Assembly: GCA_001724265.1 (NCBI GenBank)
Contig: MEDY01000068.1
Location: 1-64,000, forward strand
From: Rhizaria sp. SCN 62-66
Taxonomy: Eukaryota; Rhizaria, unplaced
DNA: 64,000 nucleotides
Direction of reading: 5' to 3'
Numbering within the stretch: the first letter of the stretch is position 1; every line of letters begins with the position of its first letter. This document shows, in pieces, positions 45,219-60,200 of this stretch. Under the pieces are notes generated by a model. That model was not told the DNA's origin and made no database searches. It saw only the letters and a list, made by a program, of their open reading frames with translations. The position numbers were made by a program, and so were the translations under genes.

Positions 45219-48200
45219 TTACAGTTCGAGCTCTAAGTCACGACTCTCACTGAATCGGAGCGCTTGCTCTGCTTGCTTCTGTGCATCCACAATAAGTCGT
45301 TGTGCAACGTTTTCTAAGCTTAGCTGCAGTGCAGCTGCGGTTGGCGGCAATAACCCGGTGTTGATGTCACGCCCAGAGTCGATTGCGCTTGCCAATATCG
45401 CGCCACGCTGCGTTGTGTTAATGGTGTCGGTCTGGTTTTGATATGATGCAGAAAACACTTTGCCTGTGTCCACAGTTCCACAAGTGCTTGCGCTTGCGCC
45501 CGAACCTAAACCCAATCCTGGACTGGCGCTGTTTTTGTCACAATCAAATGACTGCAGCCCAACCAGAGCCTGCGGCGCGATGCTTTCGTGCGCATGTTCG
45601 CAGATCAAGGTCAGTGATTTGACCAGGGCGGACGTCGGTTCCGTGCTTTCTGGCTCAGTTTCAAAGACATTCGACTCAGTGCTGCTCGGAGCCATCGGCG
45701 AACGAGGGTACGGATGGAGAGGCATTTGAGTTGACACTTCGGATTGCTTGTTTTTTGGCGTGAACTTATCATCCTCTTGGGGAGCAGTTGTTTTTGCAAC
45801 CAATACATTCAAGCTTGTCGCTTCAGCGCAACGGCGCTCGCGCGCCCTGACAATGCGCCACTCACGGATCACAGCGGCTGTCTCCAGACCCTGGGCGTGC
45901 GCTTCACGCAGAGCATTGCGGAGTGGGACGAGCGCGGCTTCTTGTTTTCGCAGCATGAGGAATGCAACAACAACGGCGACAATGAAGAGAATAACAATCA
46001 CGCAGATCAATACCGTGATAACAGTTTTGGCCGACTCACTTACTGTGTCAACGAAGAGAAAATTGGCGAGGAAGAAAACCATGAACGACATGAAGAGAGA
46101 GAGAAGTTCAATCATCTCCGGTATCTTGTTTTCAAACGGCTTCAATGTGATCTGGAGCAGGATTGAGACAAAGATCAAGAGCGACGCAAGCAATAGCTGC
46201 GTATGGAGCGCACCAGGAAAAAAGACAGCAATAGCGACTAAACCAGCTTTACGTATCATTTCTATAAGAAACCAGTAGTAGCGCGTGGGTTTGTAGCCGC
46301 GATACAGGAACGCCATCTGTGATTCGAAAATCTTCTTCAGGTTGCGTGTGATTGCAGACGCACCCTGGACAGACATCATCACCAAATTTCGGTTTCGATA
46401 GATCGCAAACCACGCAAAAAAGGGGATGCCAAGAACCCAACAGAATAACATTGGCATTGCGAGCGCAATAATAAACATAAGGTGCTGCGACGAGTAACAC
46501 CGTTCAAGCATGTCGCCAAGCACGACATTTGCTGAGGGGTCGTCGGAGCCGCCAACGTTCTTGCAGGAAAGCATAGTAAAGAATTGACGGGCAATATTAG
46601 GGTGAATGAGGAACATCACGACCGTGATCGTAGTAATTACGTAGCCAGAAAACTCAGAAATGATGTTGTTATACTGGGTTTCAGCAATGTCGAGACGAAC
46701 ACGCATCTCTGAAGCAGTCAACTTTGGTGGATCTGCCTTGAGACGCATTTCACGCAACTGCGTAAACAGTATTACACCTTTCATTTCACCGTAGTTGTCC
46801 ACATACCATTGCCGCTGTTGCTCCGCGCGCACGCGCTGCAACTTACGTTCCCGACGTAAGAGGTTTTCACGAAGGAGCTCTGCATTGTAGAGAATGTCAA
46901 ACGGCAGAGACGACAGCAGCCGCATGTTCTCCAAGTCATCAGCGCTCTGAACGACACGCGCAAAGTCCACTGGGAGTTTCGCCTTGCGCGTGGCCTCTTT
47001 ACATTTCTGGGCATCAAACACGGGGGTGTCGCTTACAATAGCGGTGTAGGCGTCAACCTCGCGAGCCACACACTCGAATAATGACTCCCGACTTTGATTC
47101 ATCATTGCGTACGCGTGCTCAAGCGCTGCTTCACTCACACTGACTTCATCAATCAATGTACGGCGCATAAAGAACGCAGTGTCATCACCGACTGCAGCGC
47201 CTGTGAAATCAATTGCACTGGGGGCGGGGGCAGTGACGTTGAGATCTGCAAGATCAATGTCGCAGATTGATGTGTCAGTCGACTTGAGCGGTGGGCGGCG
47301 GTCATCACGTGGACTCTTGCGCGCCATCGGCAACGGACGAGAGATAAAAAGAGGGGACTCAGAGTCATCGTGCAAGTGAGGGGGTACGGCTTCAGCGGCA
47401 GCGGTTGTCTCGTTACAGTCCTGATCGTTTTCGCTTGCGCGGCCGCCACAGACGCTGTCGTCGTCAAAGAAATTGTTGTGCTCGAACACGATGAGAGAAT
47501 CGGGGTCTTCTTCATAACTACTGTCAATTGGCATGTCGTCAGTAATGCTTTGAGACTTGGCAGGTAGCGCGCGCGCTACCGCCACAGGCGCCTGTTCATC
47601 AGCGACTATTGCACGTGGCTTAGTCCGTATTAAGCCATGGGGCAGCATTACCTGCGGCTTAAGACTGGGGAGCTTTGGGGTTGCTGGATCATAACTAAAA
47701 GGATGCCTTGCGTCTGCATCAGATGTGGAGTCACCCGACATCGGTGACACGCGAACACGCGTTGTCTGCGCACGGCGCGGTGAATGAGCCATCGATAATT
47801 GAGTTCGCTTGGGTGTTTCGGTTAAGCCAACATCGATGTGCAATAAACCAAATGCTGGGGGCACTACAAACGAGCTTCCCACAAGCTGAAGACTATCGGA
47901 GCGCAATTGGGTGGGCGGATTGGCCGCATCTACATGACGGGAATCTTGCATCTCCGGACGCACACGCATGGGAGAGACCCTCACGCGGTATCCCTCAGCG
48001 TTGTACGAGATCCGCATGGGGGACTCATCTGCACGACGGATGTTTCGAACCGGTGGGGGGGACGAGTAGAACTGCTGTTGGGAGCCGGGGCTCACACCAA
48101 GCTTCTGCACGGCAGTCGAGTTGGAGTTCGGCGAGGTTGCACACCTGGTCAACCGAGGGAAACGCTGAGTCGTCACATCCACGCGTACGTCGCGTGCCGG

Positions 48201-51200
48201 TGCGGGCGGCTGGACAGGGGGCGCAAGGGGGCCTGCTTCTGTAAAGTTACCGGAGAGCTCATTGATTGGACTCTTCCGTACTAGCTTGCGGCGCTTTCCA
48301 GCGGAGTCGCGCACAAACACCGATTGTGCTCCGAAGTTTTGCTTGATGCACAAGTTACGATCAATTGAGGCGTTGTTAGTCGGCTTGGCCTCCTGTGGAT
48401 GTGCTGTCAAAGCACCAGAAACCATGCACATGTTTTTATCATGATTAGTGGTGTCCAAGGCTCCTGTTTCAATCTCGGGCAAGTAGTGCGCGGATGCGGC
48501 AGCTTCGTGTTGGGCTTTAGCAACACGATCACGAGTGCGCATGTTGCTCTCAAACTCAGTCACAATCTCAACCATCAGTCGACGCTGCTCAACCATCTCA
48601 GAAAGTACGCGTTTCTTGTAGTTGCGCTTTGCGATGTAGTACAGCGGCATAAAGAAAAGCAGTGGCAAGATGATGCCCATGATCGGCAACACCATGATGC
48701 CAATACACGTGACCCAGAATGGGCTAATGACTGGATTGTCTCCCAGAAAGCAATCGACTGATACCATCGCGGTTCCAACGCCAGCAGCGGTGTCACTCCC
48801 TGTGAAAAATGCATCAAGGAAGCCGGGCCATCGGAGGTCGTATTTGCTGGCAATAGCCATGACTTGAAGACCAGAAAAAGCGATCTTGAACAAGAGGGGC
48901 ACTGCAGGCGCAGGAAGCTCATTCATCGACTCGCGACCGTCGACAATTTGTTTCCAGGCCAAGACGGCGCAGACAATAATCGCAGCAAGTGTGCCGGCAA
49001 TGATGATAAACCACGCGAGAGCGGGATCGTTACAGCGACCACATTTAAACACTGACGTTTTTCCGTAACCCGGCAGACAGATGCTGCACAGCGGGCCGGT
49101 ATGACCCTCAACGCAACCGTTTCTACCGGCGCAGGTTGAGTCTAAGCACGTCTGGAAAGACAACACTGCATGACGAGTGTAGTTTCGGTCAACCATAGGC
49201 GCACCTGCAAATGCCGTCTCGATCGCGAGTGCACTGTTCTGGGCGTTGAAGTCTCCCAGAGCAGCGTTGACTAGTTCCTGTGCAGGGGGTTCCAAGGAAC
49301 TAGTCGGAGGAAGAACATCCACCATAACGTACAACGTAAGCCGCCCACTTGGGGCTGGCACAGCGGCCTGTGGGCTTACAGCTACAGCTGACACATTGGC
49401 GGGAAACGCATCAAGAACGGATTCAAATACAAAGCGGCTGCGTGGTCGCGCACCAGTGTCGAAGAGGGCCTTGATAACAAGGCGTTGCGCACTGCGGCTG
49501 GCGTCAGAGAGAGAGACGTTATTAGCGACGTTGACGGGAAAATATGCACGGACGACACTTGGCGGGTTGCGGTGCGTGACCGACGGGGCATAGGACTTCA
49601 TTGATAGAATGTTATAGACTGAAGTGCCTGGAAGTGAACAGTCTCCGCCAGGCATGCAGGGCTGGCAAACGCCGTCAATGTTCTTATATGAGCCCGGCTT
49701 GCAGTGACAGAATGAATAATCGTTGGTATGTTCGGCGCCTAATGGGCAAGCTTCGCATTCGAAGCTCCCTTCGTGTTCGGCAAACGTACCAGGAGCGCAT
49801 TGAAAGCAACTCTCCGCGCGTTCCCTCGAAAACGTACCTCGCGGACAGAGAGAGCAGCTGGTTTGACCGAGCCCCGAATAGGTGCCGATAGGGCAGATGG
49901 AACAGGACATTGCTCCATAACGATCAGAGTATGAGCCCGGCTGGCATTCTCGACAACGCGTTTGAGACCAGATGTCATTGAAGTAGCCAGGGGCGCATGG
50001 AATACATTCAATATTGCTGCTGTGTTGTCCAGGTGGGCACTGAGCATACGACAACAAGACCTTATCTTGAGACAACTCACCATACCGCTGCAGTACCGTG
50101 ACAACATGATCAACAGAGGCATCAGCAGGCGCAGTGCACATAATTTCTTGGTGAGGATTGGCTGCTAGGTGTACTAGATCCCTGCAGGGCAGGCCACCAA
50201 TAGTGACGGTGCTTCCAAATGCGCCAAAGTTGTGACCCCGCAAGAGAATCCTGTCACCACCGTGACGATTGCAGCCGTAAATGCTCAGAGCTGTGCTGCG
50301 CTGACAGCCGCGAATCTCACTGATGGCGGGAATCGCGTAATTTATGCGACCGCGAGACTCAAAGCGCTGCGAGCCGGCTATGACAGTGAGTGATAGCTGG
50401 GAGCCGCAACCAACGGGAAGCCTACACGTAAACTGCGTGTTGCTCTCGCGAACAAGCGTCAGACACTGAAATCCACCGACCATGGCTTGCAGTGGCTCTA
50501 AAAAGCCTGTCCCTGTAACAGTAAGCCGCACGGTTCCACTGTCAGTTGGACAGCCGGAGGTAACGCCGTTGACAATGTCGTCACTTGGGCAGCCAAATAC
50601 AGAGGAGATAGAGGGTAATTGTGGGTACGAGTACGTGTCCGTAGAATAAGCAGCGCGATAAGCAATAATTAGTTTAAACTTGAGATTGATCACGTTCACA
50701 GCGTCTTTGGTGCGGCAGACAATTGTACGCTGGTCCGGGCTGCGAATAAAAGAGAGTTCCTGATTGAAGATACACTCATAAGGATAGTCATCATGTGTGT
50801 TACCAGCACCGTACATCATCCGGACTAGGCCAGCTCGCTCGAGGAACAAGTTTTCAACGTCAAACCCAACGTCTTCACCAAGGCTTGTCAGACTCACATA
50901 GTCACTCGTGCGCTGACCAGCCCCTATAAGTGTTACAGCGTGCAACGAGGATGGAATAAAATAATGTAATGGGTACGAAATACGAACGCCACTGTTGGCC
51001 CAGCGTGCATCCAGCCCTGCACCGGTAGACGTGCCGTCCCAGGCCCAGTTCCAACGCGAGCAGTCAACATCTGACTCATTATTTTGAACCGCATTAGGCT
51101 GGACACAATACTGCATGCGCACATACAGATCGGCGCCCTGACCTGCGCTTAGAGTGCACTGAACCCGGAAGTACTCTAGTGACTGCTGAATAAGCACAGG

Positions 51201-54200
51201 AGTTACGAGAACGTCCGTGCAGTTGTAAGTCGCGATGTTTGGATTGGGGTAGAGTGTCATATTTGTGTTTAGGTACTGTACGTGGGTAACAAACGGCGCA
51301 GCGACATTAATACCTGCATTGAGAGTGAACACAACAGTCTGGTTCCCGCGCGCGTTGTTAGGAGTAACCTCGCGTGTCTCAGCGTTGTAGCTCACACTGC
51401 CGTCGGGCGACGCCACCGACTCAGGGAGGATGTCAAGAGTCATATGTGGCGTGCAGACGTAGGAGCCAAACGTATTGATGCAGCGTGAGTACGGTCCATA
51501 GAGCGCAGCGCAGTCTGCAAAGTACTTGCCGTTGAACAGCCCAGGATCGCATTCGTCGATGTCGACGCAGGTTGGTGGAGCTGGGAGCCACACTGCCGCA
51601 GCCGAGCACGTGCGCAAAAAGCGGTCCTGTCCCGTCGAGGGCGTGAAGCCAGGCTTGCAGCGGTAGATCGCAGTCGACTGGTAGCGTGTGGGACCAGCAA
51701 CAACAAGTTCGTCGTACTCAAACTCAATAGGCTCGCTGTACGCGACAGTGCTGTCTTTGTCCGGACGCCCACAGTCAATAGCACCACACACAGGCGCAAT
51801 AGCAGGGATCCACCCCTCTGAGAGTGTTCCACAACGGCGCTTCGATGAGGTAAGGGCGTCAGTGACCGGGTCGCGCGGCTCGTAACCCGACTTACACACA
51901 TATGTTGCCGTGGTGCCGTATGAACGCGCAATAAGACCGCCATTACTCGTGCTTAATGCGTCATCAAAAACAATACTTGCTCCGTTCCTGGGAGGCTCCA
52001 ACGGGATGCACTGATTGACATCGCAGACTGGCAGCGAGAACGGAAACCAACCTCGCGGTGTGCACTCACGACGTGCTCCCAACACAAAGGAATTTTGCTG
52101 AGCAAACTGTACAACGTAACCAGTGCCATCTGTAAGTGTGTATCCGTCGTAATGTAAGTTATAACCAACATTGCAGCGGTATTCGACGGTCGATGTGTTC
52201 AGATACATACCCAGACGGCCGTATGTACCGCTGTTGGCGACGCTGACTTGAGCAAAAGCGATGTTTTCTGGGACGCCACAGCTAAAAGGAAAGCATGTGC
52301 GTGGTGGACTCGACCACTCACCAGTTGCTGTGCAGGTGATATGAGGATCTGAATGACTCATAATAGCACCATACTGGCAACTGAATGAAGCGGTGACGCC
52401 GTACATGTTCACCAGATTCTGCGGCGCTTGAGTGACCGAGCCGAGATCAACGGGGGTGAGCGTGGGGCATGGCTGCGGGACACAACGTGGGGCGTCAACT
52501 GGTTGCCATCCGTCCGACAAGATGCACGTGCGCGTTGTAAATGTTGTGTCTTTGTCCCAGATGTATCCGTCAGCGCAAGTATACTGAGCAATTGTGTCAA
52601 CCAAGAAAGTATTCGTGACGGGGTTGTGTGGAACAACACTTCCATACCGTGTGAACACAATATTTTTCATCATAGTCGGTTCGTTGTAGAGGCTCACACA
52701 GGTGTTGGAGCGGCAAGTCGGTGCTGTGCCTGACCAGGTGCGATTGGCTTGGCATACACGCACCTCGTCACCTTCAGTCCGGATGTGACGCGCAAGACAT
52801 TCGTGCGTGGCAACAGATTGAAACTTACGCGTACCATATGGCAATGCAGAGTAGGTAATATTGCCAACGTTGTTCGCGGTCACCAAAACAGGACATTCAA
52901 TCGGCACGCATGAAGGTGCAGTCGTAGCGCTCCAACCACCAGCAGTACAAAAGATATCTGGACTGCCTGAAAGGTCGAAACCGTCAACGCAGCCGTATAA
53001 GTAACGCGAACCGAATGATGTTGAGTTTCCTTCAGGCGCAAGCTCGATTTGCACTGGCTCAGTGCCAAACGTTGGGTAGCGCTCAGGCACTGGCCCGCAG
53101 TTAAATATCTCGCAAGTTGGCGGCAGTGCAGACCAACCTGTAGCGAGACATGTCATCCGCTGAGTGCAAGTTGTGACCGGCGGAGTTGTCAAGGTGTTGA
53201 CAATGCAAGTCTTATTTGTGTTGTCTGTGACGAGAAGCTCATAGCCGGCATCGCAGCTCACGTAAGCATCTGATTTGTAATGCGTAATACCAAATCCATT
53301 GTCATGGTACGTTGCACGACCGTGAACAGTCGTTGCAAAAGGAAAGCAGTCAATCAGTGTGATGCTTATAGGATCAGAAGTGAACGACATAAAGGCAATG
53401 CCTGCGATACTATGAACTACGATACGAGGCACTGCAGCCCCTGCAGCAAGCCCATCATGATACGAGTGCGTAAATGTCATACACTTAAACCAAAAGTCAA
53501 ATCTAAGTGCGTACACCACAGTGAGCTCAAGGATGTCGTTTGAAAGACTAACCCACGTGCTAGGATCAGGCTCGCCGCCAGTAATGGTGTTTAACCGAGC
53601 TCCAAAGCAGTTTGCATACTTTGAGTCAACCGTAATCGCCACTTGAATTGAGCGACCAACAGCGTTGACGGCGTTCTGAGGTAGGAAAGATACGGTGATT
53701 AATTGAGGTTCCTGAGCATGAATAGCGCCTGGCAACGTGGGGATGTCAAAACGGTTTTCAACGGCAAACGGCGCAGTTGTAAACTGACCAAAAAAGACAG
53801 CAGCATTGTTGACAATTGTGAGCTGAACGGACGGATTCGCGCTGCTGCAGTACAAAGAAAACATAAACTCAGCGGCACCAGCGGCGACGCTGAAACTAAG
53901 ACTGGCTTTGAATTGCGAAATAATCGTAATGCTGCTGAGCGCTACCTTGCAACTGGCCAAAGATGGTGTGATAACGAACGCTGAGCTCGCCGTTGGCGCA
54001 GGCATAAGCCGTACACGCACACTATGAATACGCTCTACTGCAACACGGTCTAGAGTTGTGGGCGCAGACAACGGCGGGAACGTGACTGTGCGCTCTAGCA
54101 AAGCGTCTTCAATCCAAATCGCTCCACGAACGCTGAATGGTGCACTGCGAAAAGTGTCGTACAGATCATCCTTGGCGTTTGTGATCACAATAACGGCCGG

Positions 54201-57200
54201 ATTAAGTTTGGTCTCGACCGAGCAACTGATGACAAGATCAACAGCGAGCATAGCGGCATCGAAAGTGAACTCAAACGCACCATAAGACAAATTCTGGTAA
54301 GCAACCGCGTTGGAAAAAAGACGGAAAGCGCACTTGGGCTGTGGACCAGTAACGGAGTTGGCAAGGACACTCACAACAAACGTTGTGACATCAACAGCTT
54401 TTGGCTCAAGAGCCATCGTAAAAACCCAGTCACGATTTGCAACAATCTCGCCAGTAAACGCGACCGCGGGGTTGATTTGCTGTGTAGAAAAGAGTACGGA
54501 GCCGCGCACGTGCAGGGGCACGGACAACACGGGAAGGTGTAGGTCCCCTTCAACTACCTCGGCGAGGAGCGTCACCGGTAATACTGTGGTATGCGTACAC
54601 GACACGTAGACAGTTTGAGCAGCATCACCGAGGACAAAAGTCACACTCGTTGTGGAAGTGAAAGAGGGAACGCCAGAGGGGGAGTAGACCGTAAAGCCAC
54701 ACTCTCCCTCCGTGCTTGCAAACCTGATCCGCGCGATGGTCATTGTCCGAACTGTGGGGATCATGCGCAGGCGCACACCGGTGATGTTGGTATTTGGCGC
54801 GCGGAGATAGTACGGGCTCGAGAGCGCCGCGGCACCAGACTGCAGGGCGACAAGCTCCAGTGTGCTCCTAGAAACAAGATCTGTGATCTCACGATCGACA
54901 CCGACGATGTTCGTGGGCATCACAAAGTCAAACCCCATCAGACCAAAAACGGGCACGGGACCGATCGATGAGCCTGAATACGCATTACTATTAATGAAAA
55001 CGTGGGAGCCAACGTTATGAGTACGACGGCACACCATATTGGCAGTGAAATTCTCACTAGTGCCCTTTTGCACAAATATCGGCTTGCTTATATAACGCCC
55101 TGTGCCGCGCAGTTGAAACACACAGTCTGACGGTGATGTCAATTGGGTAATTTCAACTGTTTGCATCGCCTTTGGCGGAGGCAAAAATTGCGCGACAACT
55201 TTATAGACCTGGCCAGCAATCAATTTGGAGTATGATTCAATTGACGTGCCATCAATCGTGAATACTAAATTGCCCTTGGTCTGCAAAGCTGAAGAGCTGA
55301 ATTCTTGGTAGTAAACTGATGAATTTGCTGCAAATTTGGCGATAATCTGCGGTGGGATTGACGCAGGGAAGTTGCACTTGATATTGAGATTATACATGCC
55401 AGTGTTTGCAGCAAGCGCGACATAACTCGTAGTTGCGTTGTCGTTCACAAAAATACACTCCGCCGTTGGGTTACTAAACGACAGCTGTAAAACAGCAGCA
55501 GCAGGCAATGGCGGCGAAAAGGCGAAGTGGACTGGCGTAACACTTTTGAGGGGGAACTCAACGGTCAATGCAGGCTTCGAGAGATCAAGCGTGTCATTAG
55601 TCATTGTCGCCGTCAGCGTGGTGCGGCCCGTAAAGCGCAGCCGCTGCACGTGCCATGTTTCGCCAACAGTCCCGTCAACTGTCACTTGAGTCTGAAGGAC
55701 TTCAGATGGTCGCATCGCAGAGCACGTAAAGAGAAAGTCGAGAGAACCAGAAGCATCGTCCGTAACAAGAACTTCAACGACAATGCTTGTCATTGTTATA
55801 TCTCCATTGAAGAAGCAGGGACCAATGTCAACATAATCAAGGGTCACGAATGCACTGACACTGCGAACTGTTGGTAAAGTCCACTCAAGTCTTAGGGCGA
55901 CAGGAAGATTGTCGAAGAAATACTCATGCGATACGGGCTCACTAAAAGCATTGCCCGTAAGCGCAATGGGGCCGCGAGTTGGGTCGTACACTTGCGCCCT
56001 GGGCTCGAGTGTGACGTGAAACGTGTCCGGGTGCGTCAACAAGCGGGGCGGATACAAATATGACTCCGCATAGCGCGTCATTGTAATTGCCACAGATCCT
56101 GCTAAAGCTGCCGCCGAGGTGCACATAAACAACACTGCGTGGCGCCTTTGCTCTGCAGATGAAAGACTGAAACGGTAAATGAGAGACTCAGAAAGTAATC
56201 CAAGTGCAAGTGCATTCGCGAAGTCTGTCTCCGAGCGGATTGCGTCGACTGCAACAAGATCCTCTGCAAAACCAAAGGCGCAAACGGAACCAGCGCTGTG
56301 CCGGAAAATGTTCGAGGTGAAGCGCTCAATATGGGCGGAAACAAAGACCTCGACGTACAAGGGCGTAAGTACGTGGATTATGCTGTAACTCGACGCAAGC
56401 GGTGAGTACGCGCGAATAAGACGCAGGGATGACGTAAGCCACGCGACAACAGGACTGTTGATAATGTTGTAGGATCCGTCATTTGCGGGGTAAGACAGTG
56501 CTAAGACTACATTCTCAGTCGGAGCAATAGCTTCGGTGCAGTCCATGGTAATATTTACGGACGTGAGAAGCGACACGCTGACGCTGCGCACACGAGAATA
56601 CGCCCCAAAGGAGAGCGTGCATGGAACGCGAAGCGGAAGTGAGTTGCGCAAAAGCTCTGCAATAACTGGGCGCGCAGACGCGAACTTTGGTTGCGCATTA
56701 AGTGTAACTATGCGCGCTTGCGGAGTGCCAGTTACTTCAAACTCAAACGGGATCGGCATTAATGAGACAGAAAAGATATTGCCTGTGATTAAACGCGCAG
56801 GCAGTTGAGTAGCTACAAAGCCTTGGTCAGCTAGCATCGCAAGCTTGGCGACTAAGCCTGTGCCCACAGGGGTGGTGCAGGACATACGAGCAATGAGGAG
56901 CGAGTTACCTTGGATGAGAGCTGCATCTGCCGGCATCGAAATGGGAACTGAAATCGTTACAAGCGCGGCACCGGTGTGGTTAACAGCACGAACGTACGTG
57001 CAACCAGCAAGTGTGTGGGAGACTGATAGCGTGGCAATCGATGACTCCAACAAAGGCACGTCAAAGAGCAGCCTGATATCAATATCGGTGCCGGCTGCGT
57101 AGGCAATTGGTGCTGAGTCTATAGTTGATCCGATAGTCACAGTTGCGACGAGCTTGAAGGTTGGTCGGACATGGAGCGCGACGTCAAGCAGGAACGAACG

Positions 57201-60200
57201 ATCAGAGGCGTGACCTAGGGCCAGCGAACCCACCCACGGCGTGAGCTCAATGCGGATTGGATTCGTCACAATTGTCGCCTGCGTGCAAAAGATAGCAATC
57301 GATTCAGACAGCCCATTATTCGTTACCATTGACGCAATAACTTCGAACCCATTGTTAATTGTGCAGGGAGCAGCAAAACCATTTTCCAGACGAATTTGCA
57401 CGCGGTAACTCTGCGTCTTTGCGAGTGCAGACTCATCTAAAAGAGCAAGTGGCTCTGTCGAGAAGGCCGGCCAGTAGACCACAGGCACGCGCGTGCTTGC
57501 AGTGGCGAGTTGCAGTTTCCATGGGAATGGGTTTGTCGTGAACGGCTGTGGTGCTGACCGTACCATCTCGGTGTACGTTGCGGCGGGCAGTGCAGGGCCT
57601 GACCAGGTCGGCGTGACGGCTCCCGTTGAAGACCAGGTCTTTGCAGTGGGGTTAATGGGGGTGATACTGTGAGAGCACGCAATGGTGGGCTGAAGCTCAT
57701 TGCTTGCCTCAATAGACGGATTAGTTGCATTGATCACCGTGACTTGCCATACGCCGGCGACCGAGGTGACCCCGCTCGTGATGATGAACTTGAGCGTGTT
57801 TAGTGAATTAGTTATGTTTGCGACAACGCCAGTTGTTGAAGCAGGAACTGACACTACCTTGACTGATGCAACTGAGGTAAAGGACGATGACTGCGGACCC
57901 CAAATAGTACACATAACGCTCGAGGCAGGCCTCGGAAATGACTGGAGAGAAAAACTCAGCGTCCACGTCGCCAAAGCACCCCGCTTCACATTGTCAATCG
58001 CCACTGTTGCGGGCGTCTCATCAACAGAACGCAAAAACTGCATCACCGGTGTCTCACTCGGTTTAAGTGCACCAATTACAGCTAAATATGCGCCGTGTTG
58101 CGTGTAAGACATGCTAATGATACGAGCAAAGTCGGTCGCACGCGAATAAGAGCGGACAGCATTACTATCACTCGCGTTACTTAAATCCACAGCGTCAGCT
58201 GCGCGGTAGTCTCGCGTGGGGTTCACTGCAACGTGCACCATCGAACCCACAGTCTGATCACTGCGCAGATACAGACGCGTGAAGTCAGTGTTAGTTAAAA
58301 CGCGGACTTGCAAAAGCGTACCGGTGTCGGCACAAGCAACCGTAATCATGGTGCCCGAGGGATGAACGGCAAGTGCGGAGACAGGACAGACCGTGCGCAA
58401 CGAGCGGACGGGGTTCATGGTGTATGTCACGGCGCCTGCAGTAACAGAAAAGCGCAGAGTGACAATGTCGCCCTGGTCCGTGCCAATGTAAATCGTGCCT
58501 GAGGAAGCGTCTATGACAGCTGCAGTGGGCGTGACGGGAACGTCGTCAGAGGCTTTCAGTGTCTCAGTCGCGGAGCCAAGCCCCGAGCATGTGAGCCCGA
58601 AGTCGTCGACAGTAGGATCGTCCGTGGCGCGGTTCGGCACAGCGAGCTTTTCGCGAATCGAGGCGGCACAGATGCGGACATCACCAGAAGCATAGATGAA
58701 CACAACGCGCGTGGTCGGGTCTGTCTTGATCGTGAGATCAGTCGGCGCAGTCCAATCAAGCACGGCCACAACCTTGTCGCCAACAACAGAGCTGGCAAAG
58801 CGAATGGGCGTCTGCATCCGGTTTAGCATATCGCGGGTGAGCACATTGGCGGCCCCAGACGCGCGCAGTGTACGCGGGTTGAGTCGCGCCAACATCACAA
58901 CCTCCTTGTTGTCGTTGTACACAATGACGAGAGCGCCAGTAATCTCAGCTGAAGACACAATGTACATATGTGCCGCGCCACCACCAATACGAAGCTCAAA
59001 GAGGTCAGGGTCGAACGGCAAGTCGAGGTACCATTTCATACCGTCCACAGGCAGCGGCTTTGAGGCGGAGGATGTGAAAAAGCGCATTACCCCAACACGC
59101 GTGCCAGTCGGCGTTTCGGGAACTAGGCTCACAAGAGTCCCCTGAGCTCCATATGCCGCAGCCTGGGTACTGACTGGCGCGACGCGTGTGTTGTCCTGCG
59201 TAGTCCAGTCGCCGGTGATTGTGGTTGACTTGTAGTCGTACTGATAACAACCACGGTGGTAGCTGGAGAAGGCATAACAGAACGCGTACGGTGAGTGTGA
59301 ATTCCAACTCACGTCAACGCCGGATTGGGGTAGGTGCCGTAGTGGTGCACGGTGCGAAAAACCAAATTGACCGGTGGGACGTGCGGCAGGCCTCTTATAT
59401 GCGTATAATGCTGCATTGATACTCGCGACCGCAGAGCGAGTCGCTGAAAGAGAGTTTGCAGCCACTGCAAGATCAACACTACCAGCTGTGAGCAATGCGC
59501 CAACTAAGTCAATCCGCAATACGACAGAGCTCGTGTACGTTGTTGGCGTTAGCGCTGCACAAGTGATTGCCGTTGCCGGTGTACTCACTGTGCACGTGGC
59601 AGCGTAGGACAGTGCAGAGTTTTGCGCGTAGACGGTCGCCGTTTGAGACACCATCTGAAAGTACGGCTGCGTAAATGTCCACGTTGAGGCGCCATGTACA
59701 GAGTCAGGCGAGGCAAAAAAAACTCGCATTGTGCCGGCCTCACCCATTACTGGGTTGCTGAACTCGAGAGCAATAATAGTAGGTGTGTCGCCGCCAAACC
59801 AACTCGTCTCAGGGAACGATGTGTCACCAATAGAAAGCAAAGAGCTTTCACCGGGCACACGCGCAGCGAGACGAAACGGATTATTGACTAGAATAGTGTT
59901 GTTGGCGGTTAGACTTCCAAAGACACCATAAGCAAGGTCACGCGTGTACGGCGAGATAGTATCATACAAGGCATTGGTTAACAGAAAGGTGACGGGTATT
60001 ATTTCAGTCGTCCTGGAAGCAACGCTTGGTGCCGTCGATGAAGTAACATAGGAGCCGACAGCTGCACCGGGCGTCGTCATCGCAACTGTCTCAGAGCCCA
60101 TTAGGAACTCACTTATCTCAGCACTGCGGGTGTAGCTCAGGGTGATGTCAGTAGATGACCGCGCAATCACTGCAGGGCTGAGCAGTGGCATAGCGCGAAG

